Made by a program: the position numbers and the translations under genes. This document shows positions 43,964 through 57,045 of a stretch of 64,000 nt of DNA, piece by piece. Source of the DNA: Apostichopus japonicus (taxonomy: Eukaryota; Echinodermata; Holothuroidea; Aspidochirotida; Stichopodidae); the NCBI RefSeq assembly GCF_037975245.1, contig NC_092579.1, positions 15,448,178 to 15,512,177 on the forward strand. The letters run 5' to 3'. The notes beneath the pieces are model-generated. The model did no database searches, was not told the DNA's origin, and saw only the letters and a list, made by a program, of their open reading frames with translations. Every line of letters starts with the position of its first letter. Within the stretch, counting starts at the first letter, position 1.

Positions 43964-44716
43964 TAATAAAAAACCCATAATATCACGCCTTTTGGCTAAG
44001 ACCATGTGTAGTATCTGTTCCCTTTCGAGGGGAATGATGATGCACACCCGACGATGATCACACAGTTACAGTCCCGATGCAAGGGGACTGGGGTTGAGAG
44101 CGGATCAGTCGTTTGGTAGTTTGGTTTTCGTGCCCGCCAGATTCTTTCCTGGGCGACTGTTCTAAAAAAAAACCCATAATATCACGCCTTTTGGCTAAGA
44201 CCATGTGTAGTATCTGTTCCCTTTCGAGGGGAATGATGATGTACACCCGACGATGATCACACAGTCACAGTCCCGATGCAAGGGAACTGGGGTTGAGAGC
44301 GGATCAGTCGTTTGGTAGTTTGGTTTTCGTGCCCGCCAGATTCTTTCCTGGGTGACTTTTCTAAAAAAAACCCCATAATATCACGCCTTTTGGCTAAGAC
44401 CATGTGTAGTATCTGTTCCCTTTCGAGGGGAATGATGATGCACACCCGACGATGATCACACAGTCACAGTCCCGATGCAAGGGAACTGGGGTTGAGAGCC
44501 GATCAGTCGTTTGGTAGTTTGGTTTTCGTGCCCAGGTTCTTTCCTGGGCGACTTTTCCTTAAAAAAAAAACTATATCATGTGTAGTATACGTTTCCTCTC
44601 TTGGGGAATCTCACAGTTACAGTCCCTATGCAAGGGGACTATGGGGTTGAGAGCGGATTAGTCGTTGGTAGTTTGGTTTTCATGCACAGGTTCTTTCTTG
44701 GGTGACACATTCTAAT
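43775..44716 (+). repeat. Tandem array of U2-headed units, about 199-bp period
   Basis: Units start at 43775, 43982, 44181 and 44380, with a fifth, 5'-truncated and more diverged one at about 44571-44716. Units 2-4 are nearly identical and begin ATCACGCCTTTTGGCTAAG, having lost the TTCTCGG part of copy 1. Unit 4 has the perfect 3' hairpin GCCCAGG-TTCTTT-CCTGGGC; units 1-3 carry a short insertion in it. Units are joined by A-rich linkers, TCTAAAAAAAAACCCATAAT. A lone copy lies at 10529-10705 on the other strand. Confidence 0.93.
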
Positions 44717-46316
44717 GTTACGTGGTTCAAAGTAAAATATTAAACCTAGAAATATTATCCGCTGCGTTCGTCAAACAAATAAAAGCAGGTATGTCGGTCA
44801 AACCATTGTTCTAACGAATAATCCGGCGCGGAACTTAAGAGCAGGGTGGAGGAGGGAGGGGGGGGAGGGTGTTCATCGGCCCTTTTTAGCCCACAAGGCT
44901 AAATGAAAATGAGCTATAAGCAAACAGTACGAACATTACACTAGATAGAAAAGACTATATACTCCAGGGTTCAGAATGTAAATATATATTAATTGCATCA
45001 AATATTTTCACGCGGTATGCCTTCTGACAGCTATAATAAATTATGATGAAAGGCAAATTAAATATCAGCTCAATTTACAGAGGAACACAAGAATGCTTGA
45101 ATTAACAGCTACAACCTCTAACTGGATCTAAGTACCTAAAATAAGTACTATGCAAATCAAATAATACTTTATACAGTATAGGTATAGAATCATGGCATAG
45201 CCTTTTATTACCATGTGCTACTTATTAACTATCTTCTACAATAAACATCGTAAACTATAGAACTATATAGAATTTTGCTCATTTTTCAAAGTTTCAATTT
45301 TTGCTTCCGGAACAAGCAACTCATGAAGAGGTTACACAAACGGACATTTTCACGATTTTTCTAAAATATGATTGAGAGCTTATGTTGCTTATGCTGCATT
45401 TACACAAGGACTACAACTGTGTTTCTATTCATGAGTTAACATGATCCAATAAAAACATTATATCGGCAATATCTTAATTCAGGTGTGTTTTCATGACCAC
45501 GCAGACGTCACCACGAACTCAAAACGATCCCCGCCGAGGGAAAAACGATACCAACAAACAGTTTCACGTCCCCCGTACACCTGTATCATTCAATCAACAA
45601 GCCACCCTGTATATCGTGACCTCAGTGATACGGCCGGTCCGCCCGCACGCCCATCAAAGTCCCCGCTACTACCAAATATACCACCGTCACGAGAGAAAAA
45701 AAAAACAGTCTGGGCAAATGGCGGACATCCGCCCAATGTGGAGGCGCTAGCCATTTCTATAATCGCTGCAAGAACTGCCTCTCGGGGATTGGTCCTTCCT
45801 ACAAAAATCAATATCACACCTATAACGCCATACGCATTTGTTGATCAAAAGCGAAAAAGAAGAAGTAACCACGGGCAGTACAGTTTTGAGGGGTCAATCC
45901 CATGTGATACATAATTAGGCCCCACTGACCATGAGGTCACCCGTTTATATATATATATATATATCATGCCATATAGTAAAAAAGTTAATCTAGTATCATT
46001 TCCCACCTTCCATTTTCCAATTATTTGTATAAAATTATAAAAGCCTTGATAATCGAATTGAAGTATACAAGAGCAAAAATTAAAAATAAAGTAGAGATGA
46101 TACTACTATATATATAAATAATATTAATATTCACATACTTCTTGTTCGTAGACGACTATTTTCAACAAGAGTCGTCTGATAATCGCTAAATGCGTGAAAC
46201 TCTGAGTAACAGCTATACTAGTGTTCCACTAGTCTCAACTAATTCTCACATATACTTCGCTCTGTCCACCGGACATAGAGCCCTCTTCATGCGCCAAGAT
46301 AGACGCAATTCTAGGC
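44717..46316. other. Intergenic; CpG-richer patch
   Basis: No confident gene. 45485-45800 is richer in CG dinucleotides than its surroundings (CGGCCGGTCCGCCCG), with a minus-strand open frame of 75 aa and a CCGCCATTTG motif like a YY1 site. It could be a promoter or first exon but has no family match. An AT tract lies at 45946-45965. Confidence 0.4.
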
Positions 46317-46848
46317 TTAAAAATGTTGAACAAATGCGAAAACAACAAACAACATTTGCAAGGGTAGCATATAAAATTTTGCCCCAAGATTTGAGATTGC
46401 CCCGGACGCTGCCGCAGCTTCTAGTTCGGCTACGGAGGGTTTAAGGTTATTCCCATGTCTATCAGTAAAGGCATTCTTTCCGTTGGACTTCACAACTGCA
46501 CCGTTGGTCTTGACAATGAAGCTTACATCCTTCGGTTGTGGAACGTTGTGCCATATGAAACCTTTAGAGGAAGACCAAATGGTGATGTAAACCGTTCTAC
46601 CACCTTCGGGGGAGAATGGGACGTACTCTCGTGGAAGGATTTCTGCAAAGCCTACAGCGATAAACATATCCCAGACGTCCTCACGGCTGAAGGAACCACC
46701 TAGTTCAAACTTTCCGGCAATATTGATACTGGCGCCAAACGCAATACCTTCCGTATGAGATCGTTCCGTGTCAACCTTCACAAATACAGGCTCATAATAA
46801 GCATTGGCGACGTACGTAATGTCGTAACACATCGTTAAAGTAATGCCT
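46317..46848 (-). CDS. Last coding exon of an unrecognised gene
   Basis: An open frame of 171 aa from the first ATG, extending upstream to an acceptor (CCGTCAG, 46849 side) with the reading GITLTMCYDITYVANAYY. The frame ends at 46317. Composition looks like a real globular protein, with alternating hydrophobic strands: FVKVDTERSHTEGIAFG, INIAGKFELGGSFSRED, MFIAVGFAEILP, TVYITIWSSSKGFIWHN and VSFIVKTNGAVVKSNGK. An Ala-rich segment follows, and the C-terminus is hydrophobic (YMLPLQMLFVVFAFV). That tail may be a membrane or GPI-type segment, or an unspliced read-through. Upstream exons should lie to the right, within 46.9-50 kb, but I could not place them. I do not recognise the family. A beta-rich extracellular or lectin-like protein is possible but not supported by a motif. 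Confidence 0.5.
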
Positions 46849-49800
46849 CTGACGGAAAAAAGATAAATAAATTGAAGATTAAAAAATATATAAACCTATA
46901 AAATATAAAATATCATCCTAATTGTAAAAATGTCGCTGTAACAAATTTAATTATGAAAAAGTTCAGTCGAATCTATATAAATCTCAAAGTTATTTTGTGT
47001 GCATGGAAACATGTTTGTTCTCTTAAAAAAATAAATGAGAGAGGAAACTACAGAGTTTAAATTTATCAAATTAATGGTAGTTTGAATTATTTGCTTTCTA
47101 TAATAAAAGAACAATTTATAGAAAATCATTCAGTGCTAGTTCAAATTTCCGTCAATTCTGCTATAAATGCAGGGATCTGCAGCTTCTGACGTAGAACGAC
47201 GAATGACTTGCACTATAATACACTATAATGCACTATAATACATCCTTGTTTAATCTAAAGTTTATGTAACAGGGCCTGCATGCTGGTTTACTTGACAAAC
47301 CTTTGATGCATATTTTCCGCAACCCCAGCTAATACATGATTAACGAGATATAGGGTTGCGTGGCCAGTAATATGCTAAGCACAGAACCAAATAACGAGAG
47401 CCCGGGCAAAGTTCGTCGTCGCCGGATGCTAATGAAACCATGGAGGTAAAACAGACCTCCATGATGAAACACGATGAAGGACAATACCAAATACAATCGC
47501 TCCGATATGTTTGAGAAAAATATGTTTTTTTTTTAGCTGAGACCTACAAATGTTTTGATGTTGAGAATGAGTTTGATGCTGCAAATGTCTTCAGTCCTGT
47601 TGCGTTTTTTCTTTAACTTTTTTTTTTTATAGGAATGAGTTTGATAACCCGATCGAAGTTGATTCTGCTATTGTCTTATGTTCAGTTTACATTTTGGATT
47701 ACAATTGTTACTGTTCGTGTGAGAGTATTTCGTTTCATACTACTGAGATTTAGTCTCATGCAGTCATGATGTATTTTTTTTTTTAATGTTCCTATTTTAG
47801 ATTCCGGCTAGTGAACGTAGGCCTACACCAAGCACGTCGTGAAATAATATTGGTCACTATATCACATATATACTTGATGCTATGACTTACGATATCTTAC
47901 TGTGTGACTGCATGTGATAATGTAGACCCTGGTTTACACATATAACTCATAAACGAAAGCCGCCGAAAGGAAAATGCCCTTCAAAGAGTAACTTTCTAAA
48001 ACTGTTTCTATTCGCATACATTCAAATGAGACGCACAAAGAAAGAACTCTATCAAAACGTGACAGTTCGCAGCTGTTCATGTACTGTGAATAAAACATTT
48101 ATCTAGAATCGAACAAAGTAAAAACCCCAGATGATTGCATTGCATCATTGTAATAGCAATTTACCCACGCATGGCAGCACAGTATACACACTCACTTTAC
48201 AAAAACATGTTTTTCTTTTTACAAATACCGTATCGACTCATCGATTCAATGTGAAACTAGTACTTACCCGCATATCAGTAATGCATGTAGTAAATGCATG
48301 ATAGAAACACTGATCGACTGATGTCTAGTATCTTGGAGTCCAGAATAAACGTCAGACCAGATGTGCCAAAATATCGCTGACGAAAAGGTAACACTGACGA
48401 TGGTGCAGAATAGATCTGTCTTAAGGAATGCTAGGGAAGGCGAAGCAAGGTAAGGTAAAAAAATAAGTTATTACAACTCGTGGAAGGGTGACTGTATATG
48501 TACAATTAGTTTTGAATATGATGCAGACAGTTAAAATAAAGGTTGCATTCATGTACATCTTCTCGATTTTAGATAGGCTGAGGCTCATGAGAGTAACGGG
48601 ATTTGTTGGTCTTTTACACAAACTACCGTATTTGGTCAGCCTTCTCAAATGCAACACAGAACACAATACTTTGCCTCGAATAAGATGTTCACAATACGTG
48701 TCACCACTAGTATTACTAATTTGTCGAGGACATATGGTGTTTAATTTAATTGTTCATATGAATTTAAAAGAATATATTTTGATTAAGAGTTTTCGTTTTA
48801 CTATAAGCTATAATATATATCAAGAATAAAATCATTAATTGTTAATTGTCACAATGACGTTTTTTTTTTTTTTTTTTGATTTTATTTTTTTTTTCTCTAA
48901 ATTCTTTTGTTGCAAAATACCAAATTGTTTTATGCAGACACTAACCTCCAATGAGATGTCAGTATAGTTGCATGTTAAAAGTTAAACATTTAATGCAGTA
49001 CCTTTGTCAATTAACAGTCAAATAACAGTCAAATAACAGTAACACTGGATATCTTTGACAGAATAACCGGGGGACAAAAACCCTAAACTAATAAATTTGT
49101 GGACTTAAAATGATCCTTTACACAAAGATCAGAAGATTGGTTTCTAATATTAAACCAAACGAAATCAGATCACCGTTATTACATGACAGAGAACATACCG
49201 ATACAAAACTCCAAGGAAGAAAATTTATATATAGACCACTTCCCAGGGGGTTAGGAAGCTTCCAAAAAGTGAGGGGGGCACAACATCAGAGGGGCACTTT
49301 CTCATTCCACAACCAACACTCGTTATGCTATAAACCGATATACACACCGGCCATATCACTTAACTATATGATGTATTAGTATGCTATCGATACTATTATG
49401 GTGCACGTGAATACTTAAAATAAAATATTAAAATTAACAAAGGCTTAAGATATCTAAGAGACAGTTCTTCATCAAAGGGGCACATTTTATTTGCCAGTAG
49501 GGCACATTTGCTGTTTCGGAAAAAAGTGGGGGCACGTGCCACAGTGCCCCCCCCCCTCCCGCTCCTACCCCATGCCACTTCCTTTCAAGACTGTATGTAA
49601 ACTTTTGTGTTGATATGTCATAATAGTCTAACCAATAAAACATTTGACTACTAGTAATAAGGAAGAGTTAACAAACACACTCATAATTAAATTTGATCTG
49701 TTCTACAATAACATGTGGTGTATCATTGTTACTTGCATTGCAAAGCTTGGTCTTTATAGAGCATATTTAACAGTTCTTCTTATCCACACGTAACTTCACA

Positions 49801-50241
49801 TATACATTACGTGGAATATATTTGACTACTAGTACATGTCTAATATTTAATTTTACCTATTGTTCATATATTAAACTTTAAATTACTCTAACATTCAAAG
49901 TTTGTATTTGCCTTAAAGTGTGGAAAATTGATCACTAATTATAATTGATCATTAATTATAAGTCAGCTTTAATTATAATTGATCACTAACTATAAATAAG
50001 CTTTAATTATATTCATCATTAATTTATAAGTAAGCATTACTTAAACTTGATCATTAATTATTAGTAATGTTACGAGGACCCATTGTAGCCTAACGCTAGT
50101 CACTGCTAGTGAGAAACCTAATATATAATGTGGAGAGTAATTGAAATTGCCTACGTGATAAATCAGTATTTGAGAAATTAGGTCGGGTTACCGTGACAGA
50201 ATGTTATAATACACGATTGTTCTGGTATATTCCTTATGATG
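46849..50241. other. Intergenic or intron of the minus-strand gene
   Basis: No exon could be fixed. CACTATAATA occurs about four times at 47211-47241. A 9-bp hairpin CATGGAGGT...ACCTCCATG is at about 47442-47466. Poly-T lies at 48860-48877. A GC-rich repeat scrap is at about 49480-49580. Degenerate TTGATCACTAATTATAA units lie at 49928-50065. Confidence 0.45.
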
Positions 50242-51517
50242 CAGGGGCGTATCCAGGGGGGCGCAACAGGCGCGCGCCCCCCTCCTATTGGCCGTCACCA
50301 AAAAAAAAAAAGTTTAGCAAAAAAAAAAAAAATTGATGACGACCTTTATGTGAGATGTCGGTGATCGCTCAACCCCCCCCCCCCTCCCTCCCGTATGCTT
50401 TATTTTTTGTTTGCCAAAAAAGGGTTCTGGCGAAGTTCGGCGGCATAATAGTTTTAGAAACATAGATGGTAATTGTGTTTGTATTATCACTATAAACACT
50501 AAGTGACATGCCAGCCATACTAAATTGTGCATTTTGTGTCCATATTTACAGGAAATGTTGCTTATTATTAAGGTCGAAAAATGGATCACATATGGTCATG
50601 GGCGGCGATCCTGGGTGGAGGGCGGATATATCCCCCCCATGAAAATGGGTGGAGGGGATGTAATGCACCATATCCCCCCCCCCCCCCTAGCTTCATTTCT
50701 CGCCTACCATAAACGCAGTGCGATCTTTTCAAATAAAGCGTCTTTATAAAGCAAAAATAGTTGACTGTAGGCTTCATTGGCCCTATAACAACAAAATGTA
50801 TTATTGCGCCCACGGTATTTATATAGTACATATATGCACCCTCATAGTATTCATATAGGCCCTATAGTAGGCCTACACACGTACATGTTCCCTCGAACAG
50901 CTGAGAATCTCATGTAACCAGGGTAATGCTTAATATACGTTTCACCTGGATGCCCTAGCAATCGGTACCTAGGAATGTAACTATGTGTAATTGTGTATTG
51001 CATGTGTATAGGCCTATAATAGCCTGCATGAGGCCATTTTCTTCATCGAATAATATAAAAGAGCTCTCGAACATTCTAACGTTGCGCCTGAAACAAGATT
51101 GACAGGGGCAATTTCCCAAAATAACACCCGAAATTAAAAAAAAAGTATTTTGGATCCTGATTATGAGATATTTCGGACATGACATCCCTATTTTAAAGTT
51201 GGGTATATGCCGCTTGGAAACCTCGGGAAGTGCCGTTTCCGGCCATCTAGAGGGTTTGTTAATCCCAAAATTTTCTTGTACGCTTCGCGCCAACCCATGG
51301 TGGCGCTACGCTTAGATAGTCAACAAGGTCATATCCCCCCCCCCCCCACTCGGAAGTACGGATCGCCGCCCATGCATATGACACCATTTTGCATTTCAGC
51401 CCTTCTTCGAAAGCAAGAATTGTACACCCCTCCCCTTAGACCCATCCCCCAGGACGGCGATCATTCATGCCTGACGCCCCCCCCCCCCCTATTGGAAAAT
51501 CCTGGATACGCCCCCTG
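50242..51517. mobile_element. hAT-like element D, copy 2, with a nested element
   Basis: The left end CAGGGGCGTATCCAGG and right end CCTGGATACGCCCCCTG are inverted copies and match the ends at 33230 and 35140. TGATG lies directly outside both ends (50237-50241 and 51518-51522), a likely 5-bp duplication. The inner part 50597-51374 is a different element that inserted later. Without it the D copy is about 500 bp. It contains C-runs and a CCCCTTAGACCCATCCCC segment shared with family A. No transposase is visible. Confidence 0.58.
50597..51374. mobile_element. Nested hAT-like element C
   Basis: 778 bp with perfect 15-bp terminal inverted repeats CATGGGCGGCGATCC and GGATCGCCGCCCATG. The flanks are CATATGGT (left) and CATATGAC (right), an 8-bp duplication with two mismatches. 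The interior has poly-C runs and, at about 51225-51325, the module AAATTTTCTTGTACGCTTCG also found in families B and D. No coding capacity. Confidence 0.72.
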
Positions 51518-52450
51518 TGATGACACGCTGGTCTCGGGTTAACGTCGGTTTACGTGGAATCGCGTGTAAGCTGTGCACGGCATCTTCGTGGATTCTCTGG
51601 AATGTTCGCGAGAGATGCAAAGGACTTCCGCAAATAGAGAAACCGGGTCACGTTGTTTCTCAGGTGTATCGAGAAAGATCTGGAGGATTCTTGACATGGC
51701 GAATCGTATACATAAACCCGCCCAGATCGGAGAGTTTCTCAGTTTCTGAACGAATACAAGCGACGACAAATATTATACCATTCTACTATATATCGTCAGT
51801 GCTCAACTGCCAGTAGTTTCTGAGGGATTGAGATATCGATAACAAGATTGATTCTACACTTCCATTCAGAAGTTTGAAGAGGACTTTGCTGTGAAAGTAC
51901 AGTGTGCCAGTCTTTATTTCGGAGAAGGTGAATTTCTGTCTCCGTACGTTGAAGAAGTTCGTTACGCCAGGAGTTGGTGGCTATAAAGCTGATTTTGGAC
52001 TGACTCTGGTAATATTTAGTCGGCGAGAAGTTCGACTTGTGCTTCACTCGATTGTAGCTGGAAGTCCGTCTTCTATTTTGGAGCATCGCCGGAAAGAAGG
52101 TGACTGCTGTTTCTGGGATCGCGAGAAAGATTGTCGAGGACCAATGAATTTCGCGGTACAACGGACCGAGAATCGTCGTCATCAAGGTCGTGGCCGCTGA
52201 GGGATATCGCCGTTGGAAGAGACCAGCGTGTTTTAAAGTGTATCCTATCTTGTTAAGTTTGTGAGTAATTTTCTATATATTTGTAATTACCACTTGTTGT
52301 TGTTGGTTCGAAATCCATTGTTCAATATAGTTTACGTTCTCATTTAAATTCTCTAGACTCGTCAATTTGTCTGTGTTCCTTACGGAAACGAACCCAGGCT
52401 TGTGTCTCGTTAAAATTAATTATCGAGAACTCTCGTATTCCAACGTAACA
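51518..52450 (+). other. LTR-like or retroelement-leader-like segment (uncertain)
   Basis: The stretch begins TGATGACACGCTGG, has a TATATAT box at about 51786 followed by TCAGTGCTCAAC, and ends CCAACGTAACA, giving TG...CA limits of about 930 bp. Composition differs from the flanks, with less A+T and more CG. No matching second LTR, primer-binding site or target duplication was found, so a solo LTR is only one option; an untranslated first exon with promoter is another. Confidence 0.28.
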
Positions 52451-52983
52451 GTAAGCATTAATTATAATTAAGCTTATTTATTCAATTTAACAGTTTCGCC
52501 AAACCTATAGTATACTTCTCTACAGGATAAAACTAGATCTTCTAACTGCCGATGCCTAAAATAATTATAAATTTTTGAACATAGGTAAAATACATAGGCA
52601 TATTAATTGATTACTTTAACATAAGTTAAATTGAATAGTAAAATTTTAACAATTTTTTTTTCTTCAAAAACGTATTCAAGGTGTAAAATGTCCTTACCGA
52701 GATAAAATCGTTGTTTTTTCTCTCTCTCCTTCCCTCTTTCTGATGTGAGAACTCTGGCTGGTTTTGGAGCCTCTTAGAAAATGCAATGACTACGTAATGT
52801 GTCCCCGGTTTATATTGGCTTCGGCGGCGTGATCGAAACGAACAACCGGAAACGATATCGATCGATCGATTTTTTTTTTGCCTTTTAAGGTGACAATATC
52901 TTGCTCTGTAATGCTTCCGTGTTAGTTCAGATGAGAAATTCGAAGTCGCTACACAGCTTCAGGAAGTAATGTAATGTTTAATA

Positions 52984-53450
52984 GATTAATTGTTATACAC
53001 CACGTGAAAACTCTGAAAGAAAATATGATCTTGTTTCTCTTTCACTTTTCTTTACTACATCTAATAATTTTCTTTTAAGTATTTTTCGCAATTTTGTTTA
53101 GGCTCACGTGTTTTAATTTTATTGCAGGCATTTTCTGTTTGATTTCAATAAAGAAAAATTAATATTAGTTTACTGAATGGGTATATCAATGAAAAGGTGA
53201 AAATTTAATATTTTATCGATTAATTATTATTCACCACTTGGGAACTCTGAAAAAACAATGATCTTGATGCTCTTTCACTTTTCTTTACTAATTCTAATGA
53301 TTTTCTTTAATTATATTTTCGCAGTTATTTTTTCTAACGTATTTTAATTTTACATTTTTTACTGCAGGCAGTTCGTGTTTGTTTGCTTTTTATGAAATAA
53401 GGGTTAGCTTACAGAATGTTAAGAAATGAAAATGAGAGATTCAGTTAACG
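52984..53450. repeat. Degenerate tandem duplication, about 234-bp period
   Basis: Two copies (about 52984-53217 and 53218-53450) share GATTAATT...CACCAC, AACTCTGAAA, CTCTTTCACTTTTCTTTACTA, ATTGCAGGCA/ACTGCAGGCA and GTTTACTGAATG/CTTACAGAATG. They are A+T-rich and diverged. No ORF. Confidence 0.8.
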
Positions 53451-55541
<2,091 letters not shown>

Positions 55542-55549
55542 GTCCCTTT

Positions 55550-55871
55550 CAGGCGCGTAGCCAGGAATTTGCCAAGGGAGGGGCGAAAATGTAGGCAAAC
55601 TATCAGAGCCGTATATGGAGATCTATATACGGCTCTGCAAACTATCTAAGCGTAGCGCCACCATGATTGGCGCGAAGCGTACAAGAAAATTTTGGCTGGA
55701 AATGCCTCCCAGATCGCTGGAAATGGTACTTCCCAGGCCTAATAAGTTGCATGTTAGCATTTTCTCTTTTTAAATTACTAGCGATATCATAAAAACATTT
55801 AAAAGTAAAAATAAAAATATGCTCTGGGCGGCTGCCCCCTTCGTCCCCCCCCCCCCTTGGCTACGCGCCTG
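55550..55871 (-). mobile_element. hAT-like MITE, family B, complete copy
   Basis: 322 bp with terminal inverted repeats CAGGCGCGTAGCCA and TGGCTACGCGCCTG, flanked by a perfect 8-bp duplication GTCCCTTT (55542-55549 and 55872-55879). The interior includes GATATCGCTAGTAATTT (inverse), the CTTCGCGCCAA module and a C-run. No ORF is long enough for a transposase. A second, much smaller element is nested at 55604-55637. The fragment at 33715-33961 is a sister. Confidence 0.92.
55604..55637. mobile_element. 34-bp palindromic micro-MITE nested in family B copy
   Basis: CAGAGCCGTATAT, an 8-bp centre, then ATATACGGCTCTG: two perfect 13-bp inverted arms and almost nothing else. CAAACTAT occurs directly on both sides (55596-55603 and 55638-55645), a perfect 8-bp duplication. 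The CAG terminus and 8-bp duplication fit hAT. It interrupts the family B element, so it arrived later. Confidence 0.85.
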
Positions 55872-55879
55872 GTCCCTTT

Positions 55880-56498
55880 AGGTTTGAATTTACTGTTTGC
55901 GACGTCACGTGTGCTGGGAAGCAAACGTGTATCTTTAAGCCTTTATTGGACGAACTTTTCTAGAGTTGTAAACTTTAGGTATAGGTTTTACAGTTGTATT
56001 TCTCAACTGTTGTTTCATATCATACTAAGGAACTTGAAAATCTTTACCCATGTAAGGCACATTAAGTATCCAATGCTCTATAGTATACAGTGCCACACCC
56101 AGTGTATACAATTTTCATAAGATATATTTACTGTGCTTTTTAAGGAAATATTATAAAGATATCATTGGTTTAACCAATCGGTTTACTTGTTACACTAAGC
56201 AACCGAGCCACGTTCATTCTTAAAGAGGCCATGACACGAAAAAACCAAAGCACTAATGAGTAATTTAAAAAAAAGAAAGTTTTAAAATTTGCACCCGGAA
56301 GCAGACCTCTGAAAAACTTGATTTTCCTAACAACACAACGATGACGTCATGTTAGGAACACAAGTGCTAACCACAGACAGGATGCGTGACGATCATGCCG
56401 TCACATACACACACAATTACACTCGGTGAAAACCCACGGAATACGCTACATCGCTACAACTTTCAAGTTTTTACAATCTTGTACAATATCTTACGAAA
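55880..56498. other. Intergenic, upstream of the THAP ORF
   Basis: No exon. 56340-56350 holds GATGACGTCATG, a palindromic CRE-like site about 150 bases before the THAP start, which might mark a promoter. Confidence 0.35.
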
Positions 56499-57045
56499 AT
56501 GCCGATCCGTTGTGTTGTTGGGGGATGTAGTAATTGTCATAACCAATGCAATTAGCCTTCATCGATGGCCGAAGGACGACAAAACACGGAGATTATGGAC
56601 CAAGTTTGTGCAGAACACCTGGTCCGATTTCACTGGGCCAAGCCAGTACAGCTCCGTATGTAGCGAACACTTCACGGAAGCAGACTACGATCCCTCCTTT
56701 CTACTGAAAGAAGAAATGGGCCTAACGGGTGGACAGAAACGAGTTCTCCCTTGCAAGTACCCCACATTGAAAACTCCTAAGATCAGATCGGGGGAACAGG
56801 AAACCTCCAGTGGATTAAGTTTCGATCCTTTGGAGGAAGCGGGACCGAGCACTACTAGTAGTAGCATGGACACTTCGAAGTTCGGACACCTAAGCCTTAA
56901 ACACCCCAAAACTATATCTTCTGGTCTAAATCACCTGAAAATATACTTGATATGGTGGGAGAATTGTGTTATATTACGATACACGGCCAAACATTTTTTT
57001 CCTGCAAACTGTTTTCACATTGTATTTCAAGAAGATTCTTCGTGA
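56499..57045 (+). pseudogene. THAP-domain ORF with a one-base frameshift
   Basis: THAP domains are C2CH zinc-coordinating DNA-binding modules of about 90 aa, found in chromatin regulators and P-element-type transposases. From ATG 56499 the frame reads MPIRCVVGGCSNCHNQC and meets a stop at 56553. Shifted by one base near 56550 it continues ISLHRWPKDD, TRRLWTKF, then YSSVCSEHFTEADY and KRVLPCKYPTL, followed by a Ser-rich linker to about 56885. Together these supply the C-x4-C, the LHRWPKD proline, the invariant Trp, C-x2-H and a variant AVPTIF box in the right order. The break is either a real inactivating mutation or a sequence error. Past 56876 the sequence seems to enter an inverted-repeat-bounded insertion, so the C-terminus is probably lost. 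Confidence 0.72.

Noticed and set aside
43859-44445. Three 62-aa minus-strand ORFs at 199-bp spacing
   Set aside because: They are antisense readings of the RNA-like units and vary with the repeat, without start context or family.
43775-44560. A true U2 snRNA gene cluster
   Set aside because: Only the first 40 or so bases match U2; the U2 Sm site AUUUUUGG, stem IIb and 3' domains are absent.
45483-45914. 143-aa ORF in the CpG-rich patch as a gene
   Set aside because: Basic/proline-rich composition on one strand with competing frames, no family match and no splice support; kept only as a possible promoter patch.
46190-46703. Plus-strand ORFs of 84 and 82 aa
   Set aside because: Antisense to the better supported minus-strand exon and interrupted within it.
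49220-49580. A TIR element with GGGGTTAGGA/GGGGTAGGA ends
   Set aside because: The supposed ends match only weakly and no flanking duplication could be found.
56384-56498. Upstream extension of the THAP ORF from 56386
   Set aside because: It is in the wrong frame for the zinc-binding N-terminus; the MPIRC start at 56499 fits the THAP family.
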